NCBI GenBank assembly: GCA_937958145.1 | Contig: CALGOE010000244.1 | Coordinates: 1-15,545, forward strand | Length of the DNA: 15,545 nt | Origin: an uncultured Desulfobacca sp. | GTDB lineage: Bacteria; Desulfobacterota; Desulfobaccia; Desulfobaccales; Desulfobaccaceae | Direction of reading: 5' to 3' | Part shown: positions 1-7,390 of the stretch, in pieces | Layout: every line of letters begins with the position of its first letter | Numbering within the stretch: the stretch's first letter is position 1 | Translations under genes and position numbers: made by a program | Notes under the pieces: generated by a model | Told to the model about the DNA's origin: nothing | Seen by the model: only the letters and a program-made list of their open reading frames with translations | Database searches by the model: none

Positions 1-14
1 ATACCCCTCACCCA

Positions 15-44
15 AACCCTCTCCCCGCAAGCGGGGCGAGGGTT
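15..44. repeat. REP-like palindromic hairpin
   Basis: Two 14-nt arms (15-28 and 31-44) are complementary at 13 of 14 positions around an AA loop, with a CCCCGC-AA-GCGGGG core. Sequences of this kind (CCCTCTCCCCGC-type palindromes) recur as dispersed REP elements in many proteobacterial genomes. It lies 27 bp beyond the stop codon of the minus-strand oxidoreductase, so it could also help end that transcript. There is no T-run on either side, so I do not call it an intrinsic terminator. Only one copy is visible in this window. Confidence 0.6.
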
Positions 45-70
45 CGAAGGACTTTCCGGATGGACACTAT

Positions 71-2362
71 TTAACGCCGCCAGGCCAGATACCGGCTGAA
101 GATGCGCTTCAGGCGCGGCGTCAGGCGGGTGCGGTTATACAGGTCTCCGGTCTGCCGGATCGCCTCCGCCTGGGTCGGATAGGGATGGATGACGCTGGCC
201 AGGGCGCCCAGGCCGAGGCCAGCGGCCATGGCCGTGGACACTTCGCTGATCATCTCGCCGGCATGCCGGGCGACGATGGTGGCCCCCACGATCTTGTCTG
301 TACCAGCCTTGACCAGGATTTTGACGAACCCCTCGGTCTCGCCGTCCAGAATGGCCCGGTCCACCTCGCTCAGCGGCTTGACAAAGCTCGTAACCGCGAT
401 CCCTTTTTTCTGCGCCTCGCTCTCTGACAGTCCTACGTGGGCCACTTCGGGGTCGGTATAGGTGCACCAGGGGATGGTGAGGGCCGAAAATTTCTTGCGG
501 CCGAAGAACAAGGCGTTCTGAATGACGATCCGGGCCGCAGCATCGGCCAGATGGGTGAACTGATACGGCAGGCAGACGTCACCGGCCGCGTAAATATGGG
601 GATTGGTCGTCTGCAGCTTATCGTTAACGATCACCCCCCGGCCGCGTCCGGCCTCGTATTGCACCCCGGCGGCTTCCAGGTTGAGGCCCTCCACGTTGGG
701 GGCCCGGCCAGCGCCCACCAGAATCTCGTCCACCTCAATGGCCGCGCTCTGGCCGCTCACCTCATACGCCACCACCTTGCCGGTGGCCATCCGGCTGACT
801 CGCCGAGGTGTGGCCTTGAGCAGGAGCTGCACCCCGTCGCGGCACAGGCTGGCCTGAACCAGCGCCGCCGCGTCCGGGTCCTCCCGATTCATGAGCCGCT
901 CATACTTGTGCAGCAAAAAGACCTGGGACCCCAAGCGCTGGAAGGCCTGGGCCAACTCGCAGCCGATGGGGCCGCCGCCCATGACCAACAGGCGCGCCGG
1001 CCGCCGGGTCAGGGAAAAAACCGTTTCGTTCGTCAGAAACCCGGCCTCGGCCAGGCCTTCTATCTGGGGGTGCACGGCCCGGCCGCCGGTGGCAATGACC
1101 GCTTTGGCGAAGCGCAGGATTTTTTTCCCTACGACCACAGTGTCCGGCCCGGTAAAGCGGGCCGCGCCCAAAAAGACGTCAATCCCTAAGTCCTGAAAAC
1201 GCCGGACCGAGTCATGCCCACTGATATGGGCCCGTAGGCCTCGCAGGCGGGCCATGACTGCGGTAAAATCCACCTCGGCTCCCGGCGGCACCTTGACGCC
1301 GTATTTCTCGGCCTCCCGGAGTGCGGCCGCCGCCCGGGAGGACCGGATCAGGGCCTTGGACGGGACGCAGCCGTAATTCAGACAATCTCCGCCCAGGAGA
1401 TGCCGCTCCACCAGCGCCACTTTGGCCCCCAAACCCGCGGCCCCGGCGGCGCAGACCAATCCGGCCGTGCCGCCGCCGATAACTACCAGGTTGTAGCGCC
1501 CGGTCGGCTCCGGATTTTCCCACCCAGGGGGATGGACATTGGCCAGCAAGGCCTGGTTGTGCTCATCCAAGGGCCTTACCTCGGGCTCCTGGTAGGGCTC
1601 CCCGACCTCAGGGCTGCCAGCCAGAGTCTTCACCTCTTTGGCCTGCAGCTTCTGACGAGCCGCTCGCACCAGAAAAGTTAGTATCACAGCCATCCCCGCC
1701 AAGGCGGCGATGAGACCCCAGGGAACCTTTCCTCGAGCCAGGCCCTGGGTCAAGGCGTCGGCCCCCACCACATACAGGGCAATGCCCGGCAGCATGCAGA
1801 GCCAGGACCAGAAGACATAGGTCCAAAACGGCACCCGGGTCAACCCAAAACCGTAATTCAGTAAATTAAAGGGAAAAATCGGCACCAGGCGGGTCAGCGC
1901 CACGATAATGGCGCCATGTGCCGCGGTCAGGTGGTCCAGGCGTTGGAATTTCTCGTTTTTGGCCAGCCAACGGGCCGTGGCCTCCCTTGCAAAATAGCGA
2001 CTGAGGAGGAAGGCCACACTGGCGCCGAGGGTCGCCCCGATGCTCACCACGATGACACCCAGGAGGGCGCCAAACAGGGACCCGGCGGCCAGGGAAAAGG
2101 CCGAACCCGGCAGAGCCGCCACCGTGGCCGCCACATACACCAGGATAAAGACCAACGGCGCCCAGGGTCCCAGAGTGGCGATCCAATCCCGCAGGGCCGC
2201 CAGCCGCCCGCCGATCCCCAACGCTTGGCCCAACACCAGGAGGGCAATAACCACGGCCAGGAGGGCCACCGGCCGCCACCAGCCGCTGCCGGGCGCCGCA
2301 GCACCAGCCTTCGGCGGCGGCTGGCTTGGCTGGGAGGTGACTTTGTCGGTTAGACTGTTCAT
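71..2362 (-). CDS. TVP38/DedA membrane domain fused to FAD-dependent pyridine nucleotide-disulfide oxidoreductase
   Basis: A 763-residue two-part protein. Residues about 31-235 hold some six hydrophobic segments of the TVP38/TMEM64 (SNARE-associated, DedA-like) family. A polar linker (about 236-288) follows, and then a full flavin disulfide reductase of the mercuric reductase/lipoamide dehydrogenase family. The FAD-binding GGGTAG is near residue 296, the redox cysteine pair C327-x4-C332 sits in GGDCLNYGCVPSK, the NAD(P)-binding GGGPIG is near 460, and the C-terminal His726/Glu733 pair sits in HPYPTQAE. MerA's N-terminal metal-binding domain and C-terminal Cys pair are absent, so the substrate is probably not mercury. 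The ATG is preceded by AGGGG with good spacing. The reductase is presumably held at the inner face of the cytoplasmic membrane. Such fusions are known in genomes, but their physiological role is not established. The gene stands alone on this side of the IS remnant. Confidence 0.9.
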   Translation of the reverse strand: MNSLTDKVTSQPSQPPPKAGAAAPGSGWWRPVALLAVVIALLVLGQALGIGGRLAALRDWIATLGPWAPLVFILVYVAATVAALPGSAFSLAAGSLFGALLGVIVVSIGATLGASVAFLLSRYFAREATARWLAKNEKFQRLDHLTAAHGAIIVALTRLVPIFPFNLLNYGFGLTRVPFWTYVFWSWLCMLPGIALYVVGADALTQGLARGKVPWGLIAALAGMAVILTFLVRAARQKLQAKEVKTLAGSPEVGEPYQEPEVRPLDEHNQALLANVHPPGWENPEPTGRYNLVVIGGGTAGLVCAAGAAGLGAKVALVERHLLGGDCLNYGCVPSKALIRSSRAAAALREAEKYGVKVPPGAEVDFTAVMARLRGLRAHISGHDSVRRFQDLGIDVFLGAARFTGPDTVVVGKKILRFAKAVIATGGRAVHPQIEGLAEAGFLTNETVFSLTRRPARLLVMGGGPIGCELAQAFQRLGSQVFLLHKYERLMNREDPDAAALVQASLCRDGVQLLLKATPRRVSRMATGKVVAYEVSGQSAAIEVDEILVGAGRAPNVEGLNLEAAGVQYEAGRGRGVIVNDKLQTTNPHIYAAGDVCLPYQFTHLADAAARIVIQNALFFGRKKFSALTIPWCTYTDPEVAHVGLSESEAQKKGIAVTSFVKPLSEVDRAILDGETEGFVKILVKAGTDKIVGATIVARHAGEMISEVSTAMAAGLGLGALASVIHPYPTQAEAIRQTGDLYNRTRLTPRLKRIFSRYLAWRR

Positions 2363-2741
2363 GGTGTTTCCCCTGGCGGAGTCTCAGGCCGGCTAGATTG
2401 TCCAGGAAAGCGCCGGCCCCCGACCGCCGCACTCATCCTTTGACTCAGGGGTGCCCTGCTCACTCCGGATCATGACGATCAATGTGCCGCCCTCGTCTAA
2501 CATATTTTTTGTAAACGTTTTAATTAAGATAAGCTTGCTTCCAATGAAGGCAAGTGCGCCGGCTCGACCCTAGTGAATACTCGCCTTTACAGGTCGGACA
2601 CGTTGTGATGTATAATTAAGCTTCTCTTTGGACGATCAGTGTGGTATCGCTCTGAGGGAGAGAGGATAAGATGGACGCGGCCGGGGAGATCACTTCCCAC
2701 AGGTCAGGTTTCTGGTAATTATCCACAGCCCAGGGAAACCT
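2363..2741. other. Intergenic spacer with AT-rich island
   Basis: About 380 bp lie between the start of the oxidoreductase and the first recognisable transposase codons. Positions 2503-2535 are strongly AT-rich against a GC-rich background and probably include the promoter of the minus-strand oxidoreductase, but no hexamer pair there is convincing. An imperfect stem (2534-2541 with 2546-2554) lies beside it. The frame that continues into the transposase is open from 2670, but its residues before about 2742 do not resemble a transposase. I see no RNA gene here. Confidence 0.5.
2586..2616 (+). promoter_or_regulatory. Weak candidate sigma70 promoter
   Basis: A perfect TATAAT (2611-2616) is preceded by TTTACA (2586-2591). 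The 19-bp spacer is longer than the optimum and there is no extended -10 TG. It would read toward the transposase remnant. The perfect -10 in a GC-rich genome is the only reason to list it. Confidence 0.25.
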
Positions 2742-2996
2742 CACCGCCGCCCGCAAGTCCGTCCATCCCGGCACAACGGCTTGGTGGAACGTTTTCACCG
2801 TACCGTGCTGGATGAATTTCTCCGGGAGGCTTGCCGCACCAAACCCTATGAATCAGTGGCCTCCCTCCAGGAGGATTTCGCTAGCTGGCTGCATTCTTAC
2901 CACCATGACCGCCCCCATCAAGGCTACCGCCATAGGGGACGCCGACCTCCAGACACCATAAATCAGTTCCTTCAAAATGTCCAAAAAGAAGGTTAG
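2742..2996 (+). pseudogene. IS481-family transposase, C-terminal remnant
   Basis: About 85 codons encode the end of an rve-type (DDE) integrase core of the IS481 kind. They include the NGLVERFHRTVLDEF block, whose E is the last acidic residue of the DDE triad, followed by SYHHDRPHQGY and a GRRPPDT motif, and the frame ends at TAG. Similarity appears to begin near the HRRPQVRP segment. The reading frame is open upstream to a stop at 2667-2669, but that part is unlike a transposase, so the helix-turn-helix and the first two catalytic acids are missing. A TTG at 2781 could start a 71-residue product, but no activity is expected. The stop overlaps the stop of the convergent acyltransferase by 4 bp. 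I found no terminal inverted repeat or target duplication. Confidence 0.8.
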
Positions 2997-3664
2997 TAAT
3001 ACATGGAAAAGGGATACTGTTGGCAGAACGCGTAGAGATCCCGCAGCTTGGCTTCCAGGTGGCGACGGCCCTCTTCCAGGGCCTTGAGGTTGGCGTCAGG
3101 GGGGACAAAAAAAGGCTCACCAAAGACCAGGGCCACCCGACTGAAAGGCAAGATGACCTCGAAGCGGTCCCAGGTGTTGAGGACCAACTTCCGGTCCGCG
3201 GCCACCGCCACCGGCAGGACCGGGGCGCCTGACTCCCGGGCCAGAAAGACGACCCCCTTTTTCAGGTGGTGGCAGGGTCCCCGGGAGCCATCGGCGATAA
3301 TGCCGCCGTGCCAGCCCTGTTGCATAACCGCGGCAATTTTATAGAGGGCCGCCAACCCGCCTTTATTCCGGGAGCCGGAAAAGACCTGGGCGCCATAGCC
3401 TTCGGCCACCCGGCTGATGAGATCGCCGTCCCGGCTAGGGGAGGCCAGCAAGACGATGGGCCGCGCCAAAGAAGGGAATTTATAAAAGGTGTAGGCGAGC
3501 TGGCCGTGCCAACAGGTCAGGAGGACTGAACGGCCCTGGGCCGCCAGGTTCTGTTCCGCTTCCTGGTTGACCGTAAACTGACGGCAACTGCCGAAAACAC
3601 CGTCCATCCAGACCTTGGCCAGGGTTGGCAGCAGACGCCGAAAAACGGGGTGCCGGAGTTTCAT
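2993..3664 (-). CDS. DUF374 lysophospholipid acyltransferase-like protein, copy 1
   Basis: A 223-residue protein of the DUF374 (COG2121, LPLAT-like) family, thought to act on lipid A or phospholipid-type acceptors at the inner membrane; the substrate is not established. Visible family blocks are CWHGQ (His53), ASPSRDGD (about 74-81), the GSRNKGG loop (97-103) and IIADGSRGP (122-130). The usual HX4D acyltransferase box is absent, as in this family. It is the downstream member of a tandem pair: by eye it is about 70-75% identical over the central 140 residues to its neighbour, 46 bp upstream in the transcript. The ATG is fixed by the MKLRHP start shared by both copies; no clear Shine-Dalgarno sequence precedes it. 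Its tail (PFSMYY) differs from the copy 2 tail and abuts the IS481 remnant, so the last few residues may derive from the insertion. Confidence 0.88.
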   Translation of the reverse strand: MKLRHPVFRRLLPTLAKVWMDGVFGSCRQFTVNQEAEQNLAAQGRSVLLTCWHGQLAYTFYKFPSLARPIVLLASPSRDGDLISRVAEGYGAQVFSGSRNKGGLAALYKIAAVMQQGWHGGIIADGSRGPCHHLKKGVVFLARESGAPVLPVAVAADRKLVLNTWDRFEVILPFSRVALVFGEPFFVPPDANLKALEEGRRHLEAKLRDLYAFCQQYPFSMYY

Positions 3665-3710
3665 GAAGGTTGAGTAAAGATATCAAAAAACCGTTGATCG
3701 GGCCGCCGCA

Positions 3711-4373
3711 CTAGGCAAAAGAGTGGTACTGACCGCTCTCAAAGAGGTCCCGAAGATGCCTCTCCAAGATAAGACGGCAGTCTTCCATGGCCTGGACCTT
3801 GCTGTCCGGCGGGATGACAAACGGCTCGCCGATGATGAGGGCCACCCGGCTGAAAGGCAGGATGACCTCGAAGCGGTCCCAGGTTTGCAGCACCAGCTTC
3901 CGATCGCTGGCCACGGCCATGGGCAGGATGGAGGCCCCGGTTTCCCGGGCCAGGAACACGACCCCCTTCTGCAGTCGGTGATACGGGCCGCGGGAGCCGT
4001 CGGCGATGATACCCCCGTGCTTGCCCTGTCGCATCAAAGCGGCCATCTGCCTGAGAGCCGCCAAACCTCCCTTCTGCCGGGAGCCGCTCAGGACCCCGGC
4101 CCCAAAGCTCGCCGCCACCCGACCGATAAGGTCGCCGTCCGCACTGGCCGAGGCCAGCAGGACGATGGACTGGGACGAGGTGCGAAATTTATAGATAAAG
4201 TAAGCTAACTGGCCGTGCCAACAGGTGAAAAGAATCGGTTGGCCGGTGGCCAGCAGCCTCTCTCTTGCCGCCGCATTGACCTCGGTCTGACGACAGGTCG
4301 CAAAAATGGCGGTCATGCCGGCCTTGAGGGCCGGCGGCAACAGGCGGGTGAGGCCGGGATGGCGTAATTTCAT
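3711..4373 (-). CDS. DUF374 lysophospholipid acyltransferase-like protein, copy 2
   Basis: A paralogue of the next gene downstream, 220 residues from the chosen ATG. It shares TCWHGQLAY, ASADGDLIGR, SGSRQKGGLAAL, IIADGSRGP and the DRFEVILPFSRVAL block. The frame allows a GTG five codons earlier (4388), but both paralogues begin MKLRHP and neither start has a good ribosome site, so homology decides. The family acts on lysolipid or lipid A-like acceptors at the cytoplasmic membrane; the exact acceptor is unknown. The two copies differ mostly at surface-like positions (for example PSLARP against RTSSQS after the WHG block), while the motif blocks are intact in both, which suggests that both are functional. 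The cytochrome gene ends 96 bp upstream on the same strand. Confidence 0.88.
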   Translation of the reverse strand: MKLRHPGLTRLLPPALKAGMTAIFATCRQTEVNAAARERLLATGQPILFTCWHGQLAYFIYKFRTSSQSIVLLASASADGDLIGRVAASFGAGVLSGSRQKGGLAALRQMAALMRQGKHGGIIADGSRGPYHRLQKGVVFLARETGASILPMAVASDRKLVLQTWDRFEVILPFSRVALIIGEPFVIPPDSKVQAMEDCRLILERHLRDLFESGQYHSFA

Positions 4374-4469
4374 AAGCAATAGGGGCACGGGATAGCTTGC
4401 CCCAATCTCCTTCTGGTGGGGCCAATGGTGGCGCCGTGGCTGACCCGCGCCCCGTGCCCTGGCCGCACT

Positions 4470-4943
4470 TTAGGACCGGTGGCACTCCTCACAGCGGCTG
4501 GGACCGGCCCGGCGCCCCTGCTGGCGGGTTTTCAGATGGCAGCCCTTGCATTGGCGGTGAAAGGCATTTTTCAGGTCCAACATCCCGGCTTGGGGCCGGA
4601 CCTGATGGCATTCTGCACAGGCAGCCACCGGCTGCCCCTGGCGCCAGACATTGCGGCCGTTGACATAATCATGGTGGCAGGCCGTGCAGGCAATCCTGGC
4701 GGCTTCATGGCTCTGATGGCGGAACAACACCGGCCCTTTCTCCCGGCGCTGGAAGCTCTGGCTTTCCAACCGGCTCATCGGCTTCGGGGTCGTGGGCCCC
4801 AAACTCTTGGCGCCCAGCACAGGGACCAAAAGAACCGCCAGCAGGAAATAACAACAGGCCCGCCGTATCGTGCTGACCGGCCGGAGGCGCAGATAGTTAA
4901 GCAGAGATCGGCTCTTCACAGTATTGCTTGCCGCACCTTTCAC
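4470..4943 (-). CDS. Tetraheme class III (c3-type) cytochrome c, exported
   Basis: A 157-residue protein with four CxxCH heme sites: C86-H90, C109-H113, C132-H136 and C151-H155. Four further histidines (H76, H79, H91, H129) would supply a sixth ligand for every heme. The HxxH before the first site and the His right after it are the layout of bis-His cytochrome c3. A basic stretch ending in RR (27-28) and a hydrophobic segment (about 31-45, ending VLGA) form a signal peptide or anchor, so heme attachment and function should be periplasmic. Known c3-type proteins carry electrons between periplasmic hydrogenases or formate dehydrogenases and membrane complexes. The start is uncertain: the frame opens at a GTG (4943), and a second GTG at residue 9 is equally possible; neither has a clear ribosome site. 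The partner protein is not in the window. Confidence 0.85.
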   Translation of the reverse strand: MKGAASNTVKSRSLLNYLRLRPVSTIRRACCYFLLAVLLVPVLGAKSLGPTTPKPMSRLESQSFQRREKGPVLFRHQSHEAARIACTACHHDYVNGRNVWRQGQPVAACAECHQVRPQAGMLDLKNAFHRQCKGCHLKTRQQGRRAGPSRCEECHRS

Positions 4944-4989
4944 AGGCTGGCGCCCGGGGCGCTTTCCGCAGCCCTCAGCGGTGCCGGTT

Positions 4990-5688
4990 CTATTTTTCCC
5001 CTCTGCCCTGAGCCCCGCTCCCCTGTGCTCTTGTCGAAGTCAGCTCGGAGGGATAGAAAATCCCATTCAACAGCCGGACTACAGCCAGGTCAGGGTAATA
5101 ATCGATGATATTCAAGCCGGCATAGGCCTGATCCAGCCGGAAAATATAGTTCAGATCCAGATTCATGGCCTTAGACAGGATCACCCGATTAATGCCGGCA
5201 TGGGCAACGAGAAGAAAGCTCTGCCCATCGTGGCGCTGCCGGAGTTCGGCCAGCTTCGGGAGCGCCCGGGCCTCCAGGTCTTTCAGGCTTTCGCCGCCCG
5301 GAATGCGGTAGTTGGCCAGATCGTCGAAGCGTCGGCGCAGCTCCTCAGGATAGCGGTCCATGATTTCCTGAAAAGTGAGGCCTTCCCAGATGCCGAAATG
5401 GATTTCGCGGAATTCCGGCAGAGGCTGGACGGCCAACCCTCGTCCCCGACCGATAATTTCTGCCCCCAGTCTGGTTCGCTCCAGATCAGAAGAATAGATG
5501 CCGGCAAAGGGGACGTCCTGCAAATAGGCGGCCAACGCCTCGCATTGGCGGATGCCGGTGGGACTGAGCGCCACGTCGTTCTGGCCATGATAGCGGTCAG
5601 TATGGCCATCGGCCACCTGGCCGTGGCGGACCAGGTAGAGGCGGGTGGCAGTGAGCAATCCCTGAGCGGCCATGGCGCGCAGACGCAT
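4990..5688 (-). CDS. Histidine phosphatase (phosphoglycerate mutase-like) family protein
   Basis: A 232-residue cytoplasmic phosphatase of the branch that includes CobC/alpha-ribazole phosphatase and PhoE. LVRHGQ carries the phospho-acceptor His22 with Arg21, SSDLERT carries Arg71, the acid is Glu95 in REIHFGIWEG, and the second catalytic His is His163 in LVAHAG. I place the start at the ATG whose A is the last base of the glgC TGA stop (TGATG). It has AGGAAG seven bases upstream, which implies translational coupling to glgC; a TTG one codon earlier is less likely. The substrate cannot be read from sequence. Coupling to glgC hints at a sugar-phosphate or glycolytic intermediate, and CobC-like cobalamin work is an alternative. 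The last 15 or so residues (from about TSTRAQ) are a low-complexity extension beyond the usual fold. Confidence 0.88.
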   Translation of the reverse strand: MRLRAMAAQGLLTATRLYLVRHGQVADGHTDRYHGQNDVALSPTGIRQCEALAAYLQDVPFAGIYSSDLERTRLGAEIIGRGRGLAVQPLPEFREIHFGIWEGLTFQEIMDRYPEELRRRFDDLANYRIPGGESLKDLEARALPKLAELRQRHDGQSFLLVAHAGINRVILSKAMNLDLNYIFRLDQAYAGLNIIDYYPDLAVVRLLNGIFYPSELTSTRAQGSGAQGRGEK

Positions 5689-6926
5689 CAATCTTCCTGC
5701 AGGTCGATGTTGTTCGGGACGATGACCACACCGCCGTCACTGATGGGGAAACGCCGCGCGTCCAATTCCCGGTCATAACCAATGGTATAGCCGGCCGGCA
5801 CCTTGACGCCCTCTTCGATGATGGCCCGCCGGATTCTGGCCCGGGGACCGATATGGACGTCGTCAAAGAGGATGGCATCAGCCACCTCAGCGTAGTAATC
5901 CACCCGGACATTGGGGGAAAGGATGGACCGCTGCACCGTGGCGCCGCTGATGATGCAGCCGTTGGCGATGAGGGAGTCTTCCACCACCGCCGAGCGGATA
6001 TGCCCGGGGTCGCCGCCAAAGATGGTCTTGGCCGGCGGGCACTGGCGCTGATAGGTGCGGATGGGCCAGGCCGGATCATAAAGATTGAAGATGGGCTCGA
6101 TGGCCACCAAATCCATGTTGGCCTCAAAAAAGGCGTCGATGCGGCCGATATCCCGCCAATAGGGGACCTCTTTTTTGTTCTCGTCCCGAAAACTATACGA
6201 ATAAACCCGCATGGCCCGCTGCACCATGGAGGGGATGATATTCTTGCCGAAATCATGGTCGCTGTCCGGCAAACGGGCGTCACGGATGACCTCCTGGACC
6301 AGCGTTTCCGTATTAAAGATATAAATCCCCATATTGGCCAGGGAAAATTCCGGGTTCCCGGGAATGCCGGGGGGATCTTTGGGTTTCTCCAGAAAATTGA
6401 TAATCCGATGGTCCGCATCCACATGAAGGACGCCGAAGCCCGTGGACTCCAGGCGAGGAAATTCCACACAGGCGGCCGTCATATCCGCCCGTTTGTCAAT
6501 GTGATAGTTCAGCATCTCCAGGTAATTCATTTTGTAGACATGATCACCCGACAGGATCAGGACATAATCCGGCCGTTCATTCTGGAGGATGCTGATATTT
6601 TGATAAATGGAATCGGCGGTGCCGCGATACCAGCGGTTCACGGTGACCTGCTGGGGCGGAATGCTGTAAATATATTCCCTCATCTCCGGGTTGAACAAAT
6701 CCCAGGCCAGGCGCAGGTGCTGGTCCAGGGAAAAGCTGCCATATTGGGTCAGGACGTAGATCTGGCGGATGCCGGAGTTGATGCAATTGGACAGGGTAAA
6801 ATCGATGATTTTATAAATGCCGCCAAAGGTCACAGCGGGTTTGGCTTTGTCGCGGGTAAGGGGGAAGAGGCGTTCGCCCCGGCCGCCAGCCATAATCAGG
6901 GTCGTCAGCTTGCGGGTTTTTTCCAT
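5688..6926 (-). CDS. glgC: Glucose-1-phosphate adenylyltransferase (ADP-glucose pyrophosphorylase)
   Basis: A 412-residue, full-length enzyme that makes ADP-glucose and pyrophosphate from ATP and glucose-1-phosphate, the committed step of bacterial glycogen synthesis. The nucleotidyltransferase motif AGGRGERLFPLT (13-24), the lysines of RDKAKPAV, GTADSIYQN (102-110), SGDHVYKMNY with the metal Asp128, MGIYIF, DFGKNIIP and VPYWRDIG are all present. The C-terminal left-handed beta-helix follows. The ATG has AAGGA about 11 bases upstream. No other glycogen gene (glgA, glgB, glgP) is in the window. The gene is followed with a one-base overlap by the histidine phosphatase and preceded by a response regulator 70 bp upstream, so it sits in a mixed operon. 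Confidence 0.97.
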   Translation of the reverse strand: MEKTRKLTTLIMAGGRGERLFPLTRDKAKPAVTFGGIYKIIDFTLSNCINSGIRQIYVLTQYGSFSLDQHLRLAWDLFNPEMREYIYSIPPQQVTVNRWYRGTADSIYQNISILQNERPDYVLILSGDHVYKMNYLEMLNYHIDKRADMTAACVEFPRLESTGFGVLHVDADHRIINFLEKPKDPPGIPGNPEFSLANMGIYIFNTETLVQEVIRDARLPDSDHDFGKNIIPSMVQRAMRVYSYSFRDENKKEVPYWRDIGRIDAFFEANMDLVAIEPIFNLYDPAWPIRTYQRQCPPAKTIFGGDPGHIRSAVVEDSLIANGCIISGATVQRSILSPNVRVDYYAEVADAILFDDVHIGPRARIRRAIIEEGVKVPAGYTIGYDRELDARRFPISDGGVVIVPNNIDLQED

Positions 6927-6996
6927 GTCGACGCCATCCTTGGTGGTTGTCTGCGATTCGTCGGCTCCATCGTGCTTGGGGCCGTGACGGCCGAAC

Positions 6997-7377
6997 TTAG
7001 CCCCCGGGCTGGACTACAGGCGTTTTTTCCTGGAGCAGTTCCTGAATTTTTTCCTTCAGTTCCGTCAGATCAAAAGATTTGACCACATAGGCGTTGGCGG
7101 CCCAGGCCATAAAATCATCTTTATATTGGGAATACGCCGTGTTCAGAATAACCGGCAGGTTTTCCTTCAATCCAATAATCCGGGGCAGAGCCTCGATACC
7201 GGTCATGCCGGGCATGCGGATGTCCAGAATAACCAGATCGAGGGGTTCTTTTTCAACGATTTTCAGGGCTTCCGGGGCGCTGCTGGCGGTCCGGACCTCA
7301 TAGCCCATCTCCGCCAACTCCTCTTGCAGGTAAACCCGCAGCGACGTATCGTCGTCAACCACGAGGATTCTTTTCAT
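6997..7377 (-). CDS. Single-domain (CheY-like) response regulator
   Basis: A 126-residue receiver domain with no output domain. The acidic pocket is Asp8-10, the phospho-acceptor Asp52 is in VILDIRMPG, the switch Thr80 is in LNTAYS, and Lys100 is in VVKSFD. The KSFD after the lysine replaces the usual KP, and the C-terminus ends in a short tail after helix 5. The ATG is preceded by AGGGAG at good spacing. No histidine kinase is nearby, so it must be phosphorylated by a kinase elsewhere and act by protein-protein contact or phosphotransfer. A strong hairpin lies immediately upstream of the ribosome site. It reads in the same direction as glgC, 70 bp ahead of it. Confidence 0.93.
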   Translation of the reverse strand: MKRILVVDDDTSLRVYLQEELAEMGYEVRTASSAPEALKIVEKEPLDLVILDIRMPGMTGIEALPRIIGLKENLPVILNTAYSQYKDDFMAWAANAYVVKSFDLTELKEKIQELLQEKTPVVQPGG

Positions 7378-7390
7378 GGTGTGTCTCCCT

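Noticed and set aside
437..1189. A 250-codon plus-strand frame inside the oxidoreductase
   Set aside because: It is a shadow of the oxidoreductase gene, which has FAD, disulfide and NAD motifs in frame.
71..2362. Mercuric reductase (merA)
   Set aside because: The heavy-metal N-domain, the C-terminal cysteine pair and all other mer genes are absent; only the shared flavin disulfide reductase fold is present.
2534..2554. An imperfect stem with CTTGC/GCAAG arms as a terminator or IS end
   Set aside because: The stem is short and bulged, no T-run follows on either strand, and it does not match a recognisable IS end.
2616..2798. A 60-codon minus-strand frame over the IS remnant boundary
   Set aside because: It overlaps recognisable transposase codons in antisense and has no motif; no convincing ribosome site was found.
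4416..5778. Plus-strand open frames of 230 and 284 codons opposite the cytochrome and phosphatase genes
   Set aside because: The minus strand carries four heme motifs and the RHG/AHAG phosphatase motifs; the antisense frames have none.
5853..7082. A 409-codon plus-strand open frame opposite glgC
   Set aside because: glgC is unambiguous on the other strand, and the antisense product shows no family features.
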